Shown one piece after another: positions 34,754-47,500 of a stretch of DNA of 64,000 nt; positions within the stretch are counted from its first letter, which is position 1, and every line of letters begins with the position of its first letter. Position numbers and translations under genes: made by a program. Below the pieces are notes generated by a model. The model worked only from the letters and a program-made list of their open reading frames with translations, was not told the origin of the DNA and searched no databases. The DNA is from Oscarella lobularis (taxonomy: Eukaryota; Porifera; Homoscleromorpha; Homosclerophorida; Oscarellidae). Location of the stretch: contig NC_089177.1 of the NCBI RefSeq assembly GCF_947507565.1, positions 1,488,001-1,552,000 of the forward strand. The letters run 5' to 3'.

Positions 34754-37048
34754 TTAAAAACGGTTTTTATTTCCGCACCGAAACATCCACACCGAACCGC
34801 GAACGGTCGCCCCGTCTCCGCGAACAGCGTCGACCCTCCAATAATAAACTTGACCGGCCTTAAAACCCTCCTTCACCGTAAAAACGTTACTCGGCCCATC
34901 GAGCTTCCCGCGATACAAAGCCGACGTAAGCCCAGCCAATTCGACAGCCGTCGCATCGGTTCCCAAATACAAATCGTGCTCCTTCGCGTCGTAGCCGCCC
35001 AACCACATGAGATCCCCGCCGCATCGCGACGTAACGCTCCCGTCGGGCGGCACGGGCCTCGACGCTCCCACTCGAACGCGCCCGGGAATCCAATAGACTC
35101 CCCCGTGTCCGAACGACTCCTTTCCGTAGGGACCCGCGTTTTCCGACTCGTTTAGAGGACGAAAGTCGAGATTATCGGGATCGCGTAAACGTCGACGAAC
35201 GGGCCCTATAACGTTCATCTTATAGATTCCCGGTATGTGGGTGCAGTTCGATGGCGGCGTGTTCTTCGCTTCGCATGCACCCATCTTTAATATGTTATTT
35301 TCTGTTACTGTGTGAACGTTTTCTCCCTTTTGGCCGCCGCCCGGATAGCCGAGCAGTAGCAGATCGGGTTTGTTTGTTTCCGGCGGTTCACGATCGTCGA
35401 AAATGTTATCGAAGGCTAGATTGCTTGTCACGTGGTGGTAGTCGCCTTTTATCATTATACCGCTCGTGTTCCAAACGACGTTGTAGCGAACCGTAGCGTT
35501 GTAACCCCACGGGGCTCCTACTTTCATTTCGCGATCGAAACGTAGTCCCCACTTGCGGGTATCATGCGACCAATTGTACTCAATGATAGTACCGTTCTGA
35601 GCTGCCACGTTGACCTATAAAACACATAATAAAACACATTGAAAAATATATTTCTTAATAATAATTAAAGAAATTGATTAGTAATTTACCTGTACTTGAG
35701 AACCGTCGTTCTGAAGATGCTTTTGATCGTAGAATTCATTCAGTCGAATTTCAGCCGCTCCCAAAATTCCGAGACTCGGGTCTCCACTACCGGGGTTGAA
35801 CCCTTCACTAGGCCCGTTGCTGTGAACAGTATTGCGGATAAAGTGATCTCTCGCACCGTTCGATCCAAACAGCATTCCATCGCCAACGCACGAGAAATCG
35901 TTGTAACGCCAAAGGTTATTTTCAAAAATGCTACCGACGCCTCTGTGTGACATCGTCTGACCGTCGGCATATTGCCACGTGCAATTGAACACGGTAAAAT
36001 TTCCAGCCTCGCGATTGAAACTTCCTTCAATTTCGAGTTTCGTCATTTCTGGCAGGGAATCGTCTTGAAGCATGCGACGAGTATAAGAAGGATACGTAAA
36101 GTTCAGCGAGTCTAACGTTATTCCACTCACTTTACCAACAGCTCGAATTGTCGTCGCAAAAAATTCCAAATTCGATAGAGTAACGTAAGAAGAATTTCCC
36201 GTGATTTGAAAAGCATACGTCGACACTTTACCTCGAACGTCGTGATTTTCTGGATTATCCCCTTTCAACGTCCACAAGTAAAGCTCTCGCGTATCAACGT
36301 CATAAAACCACTCGGTCGGCGAATCCAAAAACTCTAACTTATCTTCTAGATAATAGCGACAATTGGACGGACCAAAAGCGATATTCTTCGGTCTGGCACG
36401 AACGCTGTACGAAAACGTATTGGATCCCGTTGAATGATAATCAACGCGTCCCGTGTACGTTTCCCAGCTCCCAATGTTGAGTAGAGCCATAGCACCAGTC
36501 ACATTTAGACCCGACTTAGCCAAGTTTTGGGTACCGTTATCGTTCATGACCCCTTTGCCAGATTCGACATCGTACGTCGAATTATGTGCCGAAAAACCCC
36601 ATTGCGTGTAATCAAATATCGAAAGGTCTTCGAAGTGGGCGTCTGGCCAGCGAGCGTTCGTCTGCATTTTCGAGTCGACGAACAGCTGCCAGATGTCGAA
36701 ATCGAGTTTGTTGACGTAAATTTTTCCCTCGTGATTTTGCCAATTTTTCGCCGGAATTTCCGCTGTGCCGTCGAATGAGACCGTTTCGTTCGGAAGAGCG
36801 CGAAAAGTAATCGGATTTTGAGCGTTACCCTGGATATTTTCGAGGGTGATGTTGGTTTCGTAGTAGCGGCCTTGGCGGATGGTGCAAATGTCTCCTGGAC
36901 GAAGAATGCTCACTGCGTGCTGGACGTGACGCCAAGGCTTCGATGCTGTGCCTGGATTACTGTCGATGCCATCCAGAGCAACAAAGAACTCCGTTGCAAA
37001 CGTCGTGGACCATAGAAAAATGAGAACGAGAGTTCTGCAGCTGGACAT
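34754..37048 (-). CDS. Secreted right-handed parallel beta-helix protein
   Basis: Predicted 739-aa secreted protein, two exons: 35690-37048 and 34754-35614, separated by a 75-bp intron. The start at 37048 gives a signal peptide, MSSCRTLVLIFLWSTTFAT; the reading frame further up has no ATG. The mature start FFVALDGIDSNPGTASKPW is the classic opening of bacterial-style right-handed beta-helix (pectin lyase-like) proteins. Repeated short strands with Asn/Gly turns follow (YVTLSNLEF, NGTIIEYNWSH, VRYNVVWN). There are many N-glycosylation sequons. The C-terminal FN3-like module ends YYWRVDAVRGDGATVRG..W, a pattern common in planctomycete proteins. It probably binds or cleaves a polysaccharide; the catalytic residues cannot be assigned. 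Confidence 0.8.
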
Positions 37049-37745
37049 TCTCACACCGGGAACTCTAGTCGATGTCACGTGACTCTCAACGTCCAGCCTT
37101 CGATCTGCCCTTCACAAGAGGTCTCTGGTCTAGGCTTTCTGTTTTGTTTTCCGGCAGCATTACGGAAGGGTAAGACAGTGCTATATTTTCAGGCTGCATG
37201 TCCCAACAGCCGGGGACCCCCTCCCTCTCTAGTTGTCCCTAAGAGACCGTCTGCCGTCTGAGACGGCTAGGAATTCTCCAAGATGTGCAAGGACCACTAA
37301 ACATTATTTGGAGAAACTACAAGTCTTAATGCGATGTCGTACTTTAAAAATTGCTGCCGTCGATCTTTGAGGTTTTCTAGCTTGACGATATTGCGTAATA
37401 TAAGCGTCTCACCAAAGCGATTGAGGTACATTGTATTGAGATGAGACACATTGAGACACTTGCAATCACTGCTAATCAAATTTAGCGCTCTTCTTCGTGA
37501 CTAATCAAGCTGCAAACCACAAAGGCTGTTCCCGTTTGAGACGGTTAGTACTGGCGCAACAGCCCTGAACGTGACTCCTTAATTAAGGTTCTGAAACAGA
37601 AACCAATGTTACCTGATAACAATGACCTATGTCAGTTTAATTACTATAATTGAAGAAGGTCAAAACTTCCCAACACGTATTCATTAATTAATTAGCAACT
37701 GCTTTTTGATGGTAAAGTTTCCAGTGGAGTTGGAGCGAGGAAGTT
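37049..37745. other. Shared upstream region of divergent beta-helix and kelch-kinase genes
   Basis: About 0.7 kb between two divergently transcribed genes, so it likely holds both promoters. TCACGTGAC, an E-box-like palindrome, stands at 37075-37083, some 30 bp upstream of the beta-helix ATG. The rest is AT-rich with no gene. Confidence 0.5.
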
Positions 37746-40700
37746 ATGCTGCCGTCTCATGCCAAGTGTTTAATACAGCTTGCGGTGACGCTGCTCTTTA
37801 TTAGTTTAGTTATTACTAAACGCGAACAACAAAATCGTTGGAAAAAATTGCTTTTGCAATCGTCTGAGCGACCAGTTCCGCACAGCATAACCGCAATTTT
37901 GACAGTATCTGAAGATAAATCGATTCTATTAATCACAGAAGGGCGTAGACCGGATCAGCAAAGTTACATATCTGCAAAATTCTCCGTTGGTGGCCTTTAC
38001 TTTTTTGACCCATCCGCACAGTCGTGGCTCACCATTCCTATTAACTCCGAAAAAGGCTCTCCACCAGAGAATGCAATCCAAACAGCGACGTCGTTCCCGA
38101 AAGCAAAAGGAAAACCTGTCGTCTTTCTGGGAATATTCAGAGGTAAAGAAAACACAACGACGTGGCGTCTAGAAACTAGTTCAACTGACTCGACTTTCAA
38201 CTCACTGACCTGGCGAAAAGGTGCTAATTTCCCTCATCCTAATCGGTTTGGATACTCAGCAGTAGCAATTCAAAACAAGCTTCTAGTTTGGGGAGGAATG
38301 GCTGAGGCCGGGGAAGTAAAAACTTCTCTCTTTAGCGATCTGTTCGTTTACGACGTTGACGAAGACCAATGGTCGGAAATAACGACTTTGAATGAGAATC
38401 CATTTGGAAAGGCCTTTCACAGTGCCGTGGCAGTAGCTGATCGATACATGATAATTTTGGGTGGCAAAAATTGTATGCTGACTTGGTCCGACAAGGGATA
38501 CGTACTAGACGTCGTCGAGAATGTTTGGCTGAAATTGCCAGACATAATCACTACGCGTCAAGTCGTCGGGCAGTCAGGACTGTTCAACTATAATCAGTTC
38601 TACGATTGGGTTCTATTAACGTTAACGAATGACTGTGGCAAGCGCAAATTGCATTACGAGGCTCCCGCAATAATCATTTATCGATTTTCGCTTGAGAACG
38701 TTAGCGGAGGCAGCTGGATTGAAGTTATACCAAAGTACTCAAGAGTGCTACCTGGACTTCCAGCCGGATTAAATGGGATTTTTTTCAACGAAAGTCCTGT
38801 TCTAAATATTAGAAGAAAAGCGATGGCGGTTCGCTACAGCCATCTTCCCGAATCAACGTCGTCCGTCGATGACACGTTGATGTGTCTTACGGGCGATTCA
38901 AAGCAGTATCACTGGGAGTTACTCCCAACTGCTAACGACAACTTGGGTTCCCTTGCCGGACACTCGCTCACACTTTCAAGCAATGGAAAATGCATCTACG
39001 TATACGGAGGTTTTTCACAAGTGACGAAACCCAACACAGAAGGAATCCTCGACGGCAGCTCGTGGCGTCTCGACATAGATACCTCTGGTTTGAGTCGCGG
39101 CGTTTACAGATGGGAAAAGTATCTGCCGGCAAATTGCGCCTTTTGTGCTTATGAACTCGCCTTTCCAGTCGGGTTTAGCACCTTTCGTTCTTTGGGGGGA
39201 CACTCGTCTGTTGGCATCAGCATCGGCACTTCGACGCAGAAAACAAGCTGTTTCCTCATCTATGGCGGCATCTATCAGAGGCAAACATCGAGCTATCTCG
39301 TCTTCGTCTGTCCGGAATCGTTCTACAGTAAAACGATTTCTCGGGCAACTCGAGATCTAACGTGGCCGCCGCATCGCGCTTACCACTCAGCTGTTCTCAT
39401 TGACCAGGCGTCAATGATAGTATTCGGTGGGATTCGGCAAGAACGAATGGACAAGTACCATAGATATACGCCGAGTAACGATATGTGGAGCCTTAATTGG
39501 ACCCAGTCGCCGCCTCGCATTATTGACGAAAAAATAGCGTGGACATACATGGGCAAGTGCGACGACGTGGCACCGCGATTTGGGCACACAGCCGTTCTAA
39601 TAGATAGCAGCCAGAGAAAACAAATTCTAGTATTTGGAGGAAGTGACGAGCAGAAGACGCTCGACGATCTTTGGCAGTTCACTCTGTCCTCTGGGCCGTG
39701 GAAGCGAATTCATTACACAACAGACTTCGACTACAAAAACCAATTGCGTCTACGTCATCATACGGCCGTCACAAGAAGTCGGCAAATGATAATCTACGGT
39801 GGATGCCAAACGCACCCTCTTCAACGAGACAGCTACCAACACATCCTGATCAGTATATGCGATAAGAGTCGTGTTTCGGATCGACTTTTCTCGTACGATC
39901 TCGTCACCCAAACGTGGAAAATGCACTTAGCCCTTGATGCCATACCTCGGTATCTCCACGGAATGGTTCTCCTAGACAGCGACCACATCGTCATCTATGG
40001 CGGCATCGACAACGAGAGTAAAATATCAGGAGACGTTTTCACTATACAACCGGGCTGCAATACGGGAGAAGAGGGCGATTTTTTTACAAACGGTTGTCGA
40101 GCGTGCGAAGTTGGATACTATAGCTCAGAGAGCGGCCCAAGTTGCGATCGATGCAGCTTGTTCTTCCGTACGAACTCGAGCGGATCGACTAGCGCCGACG
40201 ACTGCTCGGTGTGCAGCGGAATATGCAGTTACGGGGGCAAGTGCACAGTTCTTCGACCGAACGTTGAATACAAGTGCGAATGCATCTTTCCCTTCTCGGG
40301 AAACACGTGTGGAAGCTTTTGGCCTCTACTCGTCTTCGTCGCCTCGCTTCTTGTTGCCGTTGCCGTGACTACGCTCATCTATAAAATTGTTCAGTATGTC
40401 AAACGAGCGCGACGGGATGCGAAGGACTTGCGAGAAAAGGAAGACGTCATTGTTAATCTTCTCGACGGTTGGCGAATCGAAGACGACGAGGTGAACTTTG
40501 TGGAATCGAGGAGAGTAGGCAAAGGCGGCTTTGGCGAAGTGTGGCTCGCCGAGTATAGGGAAATGGAAGTTGCCGTGAAAATTCTCAACGAAAACGAGCG
40601 GCTTTTTGTTTCAAATTCACAGCAGCAGTTTCAACAGGAAATTGACTTCATGAGGTAAGGAGGAGGTCTCGATCCCTATATCCGCGAAATTGAAATTAAA

Positions 40701-41581
40701 TGACATCTTTGAATTCATTTATTTTAGGAACTTACGTCATCCCAACATCGTTCTCTTTCTTGGTGCCGGATCCTTTCGAAAGGATCATGACGGAAACGAT
40801 GGGAAATTCCCGTCCATTCAAAAGGGGAATCTGTTTCTGGTTACGGAGTACGTAAAGAGGGGGTCCCTTCACGGGGTTCTCATGGATTCTTCCATTTCGC
40901 TCACTGTTGAGCAGCAGCTCGGCTTCTGTTTAGACTCAGCAAAGGGAATGCAGTTTCTGCACGAATTGAGTCCGCCGCGCATTCATCGCGATCTAAAAGC
41001 GGCTAACTTGCTCGTCAGTCAAAATTGGGTTGTGAAAGTGAGCGACTTTGGCACGGCAAGACGACTGTTGAAATCGGGCGTGGACGGTGAAGAGGAGAGA
41101 ATGCATTATATGCATAGAGAAGATTGGGGGCCCGACGACGAACGACTTCCCTTGCTGTTCACTCGTTATAAGAAGATGAGTTTTCACCTCGGGACGAGTC
41201 TTTGGAAGGCACCCGAGCTGCTGAAAAAACAAGCATACGGGGCGTCGGTTGATGTCTACAGGTAAACTTTCAAATATTAAAAAATATATATTCATATTTG
41301 TATATGACGTCATTGATCTCGTCTACAGTTTTGGCATCGTGATTTGGGAAATATTTTCTCGAAGAAGGCCATACGAAGATAACAAATTCACTTTTTTCGA
41401 CGAGCTGGTCAGTATGATTTGCGAGAGAGGAGTAAGACCAGCCTTGCCGTCTCGGACGTGTCCTTCACGTGTCATTTCTCTGATGAAGAGCTGCTGGCAT
41501 GCGGTTCCGTTTGCACGTCCAACTTTTCGGACAATAGTCAGGACCCTAGCAGACATTTCGAAGAGGCACTCTGAAGAGTGA
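37746..41581 (+). CDS. Receptor kinase with kelch-repeat ectodomain (TKL-like)
   Basis: Predicted 1231-aa single-pass receptor kinase from exons 37746-40654, 40728-41261, 41329-41581. A signal peptide or anchor (CLIQLAVTLLFISLVI) is followed by about eight kelch-type blades, each ending in GG motifs (LLVWGGMAE, MIILGGKN, IYVYGGFS, FLIYGGIY, MIVFGGIR, ILVFGGSD, MIIYGGCQ, IVIYGGID). A cysteine-rich EGF/TNFR-like stretch (CRACEVGYYS, CSYGGKC) leads to a membrane segment at about residue 858 (FWPLLVFVASLLVAVAVTTL). The cytosolic kinase begins at about residue 920: GKGGFGEVW, VAVKIL, HRDLKAANLL, DFGTA, SLWKAPELL, and the C-lobe FGIVIWEIFSRRRPY. Residues look catalytically complete. HRDLKAAN and the general pattern point to the tyrosine-kinase-like group. 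A long insert (HREDWGPDDERLPLL) sits before the APE motif. Confidence 0.85.
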
Positions 41582-42622
41582 TTCTATGAAGGTTTTTTAT
41601 ACTTGATGTACGCCACGATAGGTATGGTTAGGCTGTTATGTGGTGAATTCGAACAGAATGTCTACAATAAGTTGAAAACATTTTTCATCCAGCGTCTTAG
41701 GTTTATCAGGACTATAAGATGATTCAAGACATGAAATTCTGATGACTTGTAAAAAAATTGTTTGTGCTTAGAATTCTCATTCGGCTCTTCTACAGTTGTC
41801 TCCTTAGTTTGGTTCATCCTGTACTTCTCCAGTGAACAAAGTTGTACAGCGTATGTTGCACGTAGGCCCAGAAAAGGAGAGACAAAACTGCTATAATTTT
41901 CCCTAGGAAATTGCTTGATCTCCGTGGAAAGAAATCACCCGCCTTGCCCTTATAATTTTCATTGCAATTCTTTGGAACAGCAAAATAAATTTGATACCAT
42001 CTATCTTGCAAACACACTTGTTGTACCATTTTAGCGAAGCCACAAAACTCCCTTCAGTACGCCCTTCAGTAGCCCCTTCAGTACAAGTCATCTGGATTGC
42101 GTCACGTGACCACACTGAAAGAAAGGTGAAAGACGTTCTTCTACGAATCTTCGTTCTTTGTGACTGTGGCCGACTGAGATTTGTCCGTCTAAGGTAGGCA
42201 TGTAGCGCTTTCTGGATGTTGGTAGGCTGGTGCCTCCGTTTGGGACCTTCGAGACGCGTTTGAATCTTCCTAGAAGGTAACCGTCTAAGATTCCTGGTAA
42301 AACCATCAAATCCGTAACGGGGAATCGGATTTTGTTCTTTGTAGGCTCAGTTGCTACCCGTAAAAGGCCTGAAAACTAAACTTCGTAATGGTAGACTCCT
42401 CTATGCCTAGATTCGATGACGCGACATCTTTTCGGAGTCGGTGTGCAGTTTTCGTTAAACTTTTGTCTCGAAAAATGGAATCGGCCCCCACAAAATGTCT
42501 CGCGCTTCGCATGCGTGAAATTGCGTTTGTGACGTCACAAAGTTTCCGGTCGTTGCCAAGCGAGTCACGTTGCTACACCTAGCTGCTACACTGTACTGTA
42601 CGTTTTTTCTGCTGTGAAAGTA
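41582..42622. other. Intergenic region between kelch-kinase and serine-rich gene
   Basis: About 1 kb without a supportable gene. CCTTCAGTA is repeated three times in tandem near 42051-42085. An exact TGACGTCA lies at 42530-42537. Confidence 0.5.
42530..42537. promoter_or_regulatory. CRE-type palindrome TGACGTCA upstream of serine-rich gene
   Basis: Embedded in the longer dyad TTTGTGACGTCACAAA (16 bp, perfect), 86 bp before the ATG at 42623. Confidence 0.5.
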
Positions 42623-43419
42623 ATGGGTTGTTGTTCTTCACCGGCGCCGAAAAGTGGTAAATGCTTTTCATCCATTTTATCATTACTGCATTAGAATTTC
42701 ATTTCTTCAGCGCGATTTCGTCCCCACGCTCAGAGGGACACGAGGTCGAAGAGAGCTTTTCGCCGCGTTGCGAAATTGTAACAAAGGCTTTGGCAAATAT
42801 ATATCATTGCGATTTTATCATTATTGTCTAGCTTCGGCAGAAGGACGCCGCCTGACGTGCCTAAGGAGAAGCCACGTAGTTTTCTTGAGGATTGGTGGGA
42901 GACAGTGGAGCTGCCTTTTATGTAAGCCTCTGTACTGCACTTGTACCATCAATTAATTAATGATCCTTACACGGTTACACCTCTTCCCTTCCCTCCCCGT
43001 CCCTCTCCTATTTGTATCTCTTTCATACTAGAGTGGAGTTTGAACGAATTTCTCCTCTTCGAACAAAACGAAATGCTGGGACGGGCACTTCTCAGTCGTC
43101 TTCGGAAGCCATTGCGCCTCTGCCGTCCGCTAATGACGATCAAAGTTCATCATCAATTTCATCAAATTCTAATTCCTCCACTTCATCAAGTTCCAGTTCT
43201 TCTATTTTATCTAATTCCGCTGGCGCTCCAGCTACCAAAGAACAGGACGAAGAAGAGGCTTCATCACTGTCTGAATCAACATTTTCGTTTTCCACCATAA
43301 CGCCTTTGTCATCCAGATCAGCGAGCATTAACAGCCTTCATGCGAAAGAAGCGGAGGAAGACGCCTCTCCTCCTTGCACTTCAATTCTCTGTTACCTTGT
43401 AACAGAGGAAACCGACTAA
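42623..43419 (+). CDS. Small serine-rich protein with N-terminal acylation motif
   Basis: Four exons (42623-42656, 42711-42777, 42832-42921, 43032-43419) with compatible phases give 192 aa. The N-terminus MGCCSSPAPKS fits N-myristoylation at Gly2 with palmitoylation at Cys3-Cys4, so membrane anchoring is expected. A basic segment (RDTRSKRAFRRVAK) follows, then EKPRSFLEDWWETVELPF, then a long Ser/Asn low-complexity tract and an acidic part. The protein ends SILCYLVTEETD. No known domain is recognised; it may be a membrane-tethered adaptor. Splice signals are good (GTAA/GTAAG donors, pyrimidine-rich acceptors), which is the main support. Confidence 0.6.
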
Positions 43420-44548
43420 GATCAGTCGGCATGTTGACGGCATGCAGGCTTCAAATTGCCTGTATGTTGTTTCGACGGCGCACTTTTTAGTGCGTCGTAG
43501 CCGGGAGTCGCCTCCTACGGCACGTACTGTATTTGCATGTACTGTATGGATCTACTCACACGTATTCTTGTCTGTCTAATACATCTGCGTTAGAGGTCAC
43601 TGATTTCAATTTGCATGTTGCGTTTAATTACTCGTTCTAAGATCAACTCAAAAGCGTGCAGTCGTTAGGACAGTATAAACAGGGCCTCATTCATTAGAAA
43701 GCAACCGGGAACTTTTTGATCACATGTCACAAAGCGTCTTCTGTCTTCGAGCTTCCAAGTCGACGAAGAGCAGCGCTAGCGCTTTGTAGGATGAATGTGA
43801 GGGAGCTCGGTGGGCCACTCGAGCTCGGACAAGCGCTTGGCTTCGCTTCGAAGCGGGATGAGGTGTCATCGACGTCGAAATCATGACCTTGCATTGCCTC
43901 TCCGGGCCGTCGAAGATCGTTCGACGACAAAAGAACTCGCGCACAGGGTCCTCGCAGATCCGTTGGAGCTCATTCGAAATTTATCTGTCGACGACTTCAC
44001 TTTCGTTCTACAAGCCGCGGTTTCAAGCCGGCGATTGAACCTCTCTTTAGCGGGCTGTATTGCCTGGGACGGAATTTGCGACTACGTACACCATGCACGT
44101 CTGCGCCCAGTGAGGGCGAAATATCTCTTGGGGTCTTCGACAAGCGGCGAAATCAAGAAAGTCTTAATTACTGTAGTCTGCGCGACACGACAGGATTCGG
44201 TCGTCGCAGACGAGTCGCAGGATCGTTTCTCTAGGCTCGGCGCGAGAGAAACGCACAGACTAACATCAATGAAGTCTCTTGATAAGTAGGATGTATGACA
44301 ATAAGTTTAGGAAACCGAAATTCGAAATTGAAAGCGACGAAATAGAAGCTATATCTCTGAGGCAATCTTTGCCACATGAGCACTTTGCTTTCGGTTCTGA
44401 TGAAGCCGTGGCCAGTGGCTCAGATATCTTTAGGAGACTCTGTTGGTGGTGGTCTAATTTAATTATTTTCGTTTCGATGATTCGCCACTTCACTGCCTGT
44501 TCTTCGTTTCTTCATCAGTCTAAAGTTTGCGACCTCTGAGACATTGAT
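43420..44548. other. Region between serine-rich gene and LRR receptor; one doubtful ORF
   Basis: Contains a 159-codon plus-strand ORF at 43810-44289 with protein-like composition in its middle (for example LADPLELIRNLSVDDFTFVL) but no recognised domain and no clear splice partners. The TATA-poor sequence just before 44549 probably holds the LRR gene promoter. I do not call a gene here. Confidence 0.35.
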
Positions 44549-47500
44549 ATGTTTAAATTCTTTTACTTTGTCGTTTATGTCACGGTGGCTTCCAGTCGAA
44601 TTTGTCCAACCGACTACCATTACCGCGGCTTCCAAGGCGATCACTGCATAGCGTTTGAAGAAGAATCGTCTGCCACGAGAAAGTATTGTCTGCCTAATCG
44701 GTAGAGTTCCCTTTTGACGTTTCTCTTCGTTAGGGAGAGAAAAATTCTCAACGAATTTTTCATAGCCATGAGAGGAAAGCGTTGGAGTAGCAAAACAAAA
44801 CGAAACTGGAACTCGTCGGCACCCCTTTGCCAGTGGGAAGGAGTCTACTTGAACGTCGAGCATCGCGTCGTCGCTCTCACTCTCAAATTTGCTAACGTTA
44901 TCGGCAATCTGCCGATCCTCTTATGGGAATTGGAGCGTCTAATGTACGTCAATCTGCGAAGCAACCCCATCTATGGATACCTTCCAGACATCCTCCCGGC
45001 AAAGAGACTTTCACTAAGACAACTAGATCTCTCGTGGACGAAGATAAGGGGGCCCATTCCGTGGAAAACTCTTAGTCTATACGAAAATTTGACGGCGCTC
45101 CAACTCGGTCATAACTGGTTGAATGGGAGTATTGAAAGTGCCGTTGGTCTCTTGGAGTGCCTCGAAATTTTTACGATAGGTGAAAATCATATACGGGGTG
45201 AAATTCCGTCGGCTTTTCAAAGGCTGCGACACATCACGGCGCTCGATTTCAGCTTTCTTCAACTCAAAGGTCATATCAGTCAGTTGTTTAATTTGACGCG
45301 ATTGAGATACGCTTTTCTGGCGGGCAATTCTATTTCCGGTTTGTTTCCTTCCGACTTTCACTTTCGATTTCCCGAACTGATTCGACTGCAGCTGAATAAC
45401 AACAGCATCAGCGGGTCGATACCGTCTGATATCGCCATGCCGCAGAATTTGACGGTTCTCGATTTGGCGCGAAATCGAATCGAAGGCGAGGTTCCTCGTT
45501 CGTTTTTGAATGTTTCCAGTTTGTATTTTCTCGACCTCTCGCGCAACAATCTGACTGGTTTTGCTCCAAATGCGCAATCGGCCAATTCGCCGAGTTTGCA
45601 ATATATCGATTTCAGTTTCAATCCGTTCAAGCATCTCACGACGAAGCGACTGTCCGAACTCTTCATACGGACCGAACGTTCCGGTTCGCCCATTCTTACG
45701 TTCGATTTCACGTCGACGAATTTGGAGGGACCCCTTGTTCATCTGCTTTGGAATAAAGACCTCAACGTAGTCGCCTTTCGACTTGCTAACAATAGACTAT
45801 CCAGTTACTTTCTCAAGCCTCGTTACGAGCAATATTACGTCCAAGTCGTCAATGTTTCAAATAATCGTTTAAAAGGTGCCATACCGGAGGAAATCAACCT
45901 TCTTCAATCAATCAAAGTGCTCGACGTGAGGGGCAATCGGATGAAATCGAGTCTGCCGCCTCGTCTACCGCAAATTGCCGAACCCATGTACGAAGTGATG
46001 ACGCTCACAGGCGCGAACGCGACCTATAAGTGTCCTGAAGTTCGACTCGTTCCCACGAACGGTCGCTTATACGTTGATAGCGATTACTACAAAAACGTCT
46101 TATGCCAATGCGTTCCGGGTCATTACGGCTTTGACGGCGCTTGCCGTCGTTGCTTCCGTCTCGCCTTCTGTCCCGGTAATGCTTTCGCGAGTCCCATGAT
46201 AATGGATCGAAACACGTTCCCGGTTCCCAATCCGGACAACGTCACGCATCTTATCCACTGCGACTCGGTCTACGCGAACACGTATCCGTGTAACAGGCGA
46301 GGACAGTGCACGTGTCGTCTCAACGACGACCGCGCGACGACGTCTTGCAATCGCAGCTGTCTATGCGACGACAACGCGATTGGTCAACTCTGCTCCCAAT
46401 GTCGCCAGGGTTACTATCGCAACGGCTATAAATGTTACCCGTGTCCGACGCTGTCGCAGAAGCAGAGCATTGCTTTGTGTTTCGTGGCCGTTTTAGCTTT
46501 GGGATTGTTTCTCCTCATTTGGTTTAACTTTTTACGTCAGTTTCGTCGTTTCAAAACGAGGTGTTTCAAAATTTTTCTTCTCGTTGGCGTCGTATGTTTC
46601 TCTGTCGTCGTCGTCTGTTTCGGATTTTTTCGCATCGTGCCTGCTTGGATGACGGAAGTCTATTGCTTCCTATTACTTCTCGCTTCCTTTTCTCGACTCA
46701 ATGTTCTCAAGTCCTTTGTGCTCACTCTCGTCATGTACGTTCAGATACTCGACTCGCTCAGTGTCACCGCTCAGCAGATCGACTGTCCCTACTGCTCGTT
46801 TTCGGCAACGCTAAAGGCTATTCACGTTTACAAGGCAACCAAGTGGTTTCAGAACGTTGCAAATTTTAATTTTTATGGATTTGCCTGCATATTTCCGGGT
46901 CTCTTTACTCCCATCGGACGACTTGCTTTTCTCGCAATTCTGCCACTCGCCGGAAGCGCTGTCGGTTTTCTTCTACGACTTCTTAATCACGCGACAACTC
47001 TGAGAAAGAAAACTAAACAAAGAAGAAGAACCTCCATAGTTAAAGCTAATAAATTGAAAGAAAAGCGCTATCTTTCGAGCAAAGTGAAGAGGTCGTCTAA
47101 ACAACTGCTGCTTTTGCTGCTGAACATTTTTTACTTTCCTATAGCAAATCAAGTCATCAAGATTTTGCTTCCTTGCCATCACGTACCCAATTCCAACATC
47201 AGCTTCATGAAAGCGTATCCGTGGATAGGCTGCTCCACGTCCCAGTACAAAACCGTCTTTGCTTTTGCTGTAGTCGTCACAGCAACGTATATCACCTTCA
47301 CGCCGATAGTTTTTTTCTGTCTCGCAGCTCGCCGAATCGACGTGGCGCGAAGGAATCGTCGGTTCCTAAAGAAATCGTCCATCGACACGCTCTACAGCGG
47401 TTACAAGAAACCTTATCAGAAGTTTATGACGTCGCTGCTCATGATCCGTCGTCTCGCCGTCGCGGTCGTGGTCGCAGCTTTTCCTTATAACCATCACGAC

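Noticed and set aside
43810-44289. 159-codon plus-strand ORF
   Set aside because: No domain, no splice partner, and the frame runs through sequence that could be 5' regulatory DNA of the LRR gene.
45077-45742. 221-codon minus-strand ORF
   Set aside because: Mirror of the LRR codons; low-complexity Arg/Gln/Ile composition with no domain.
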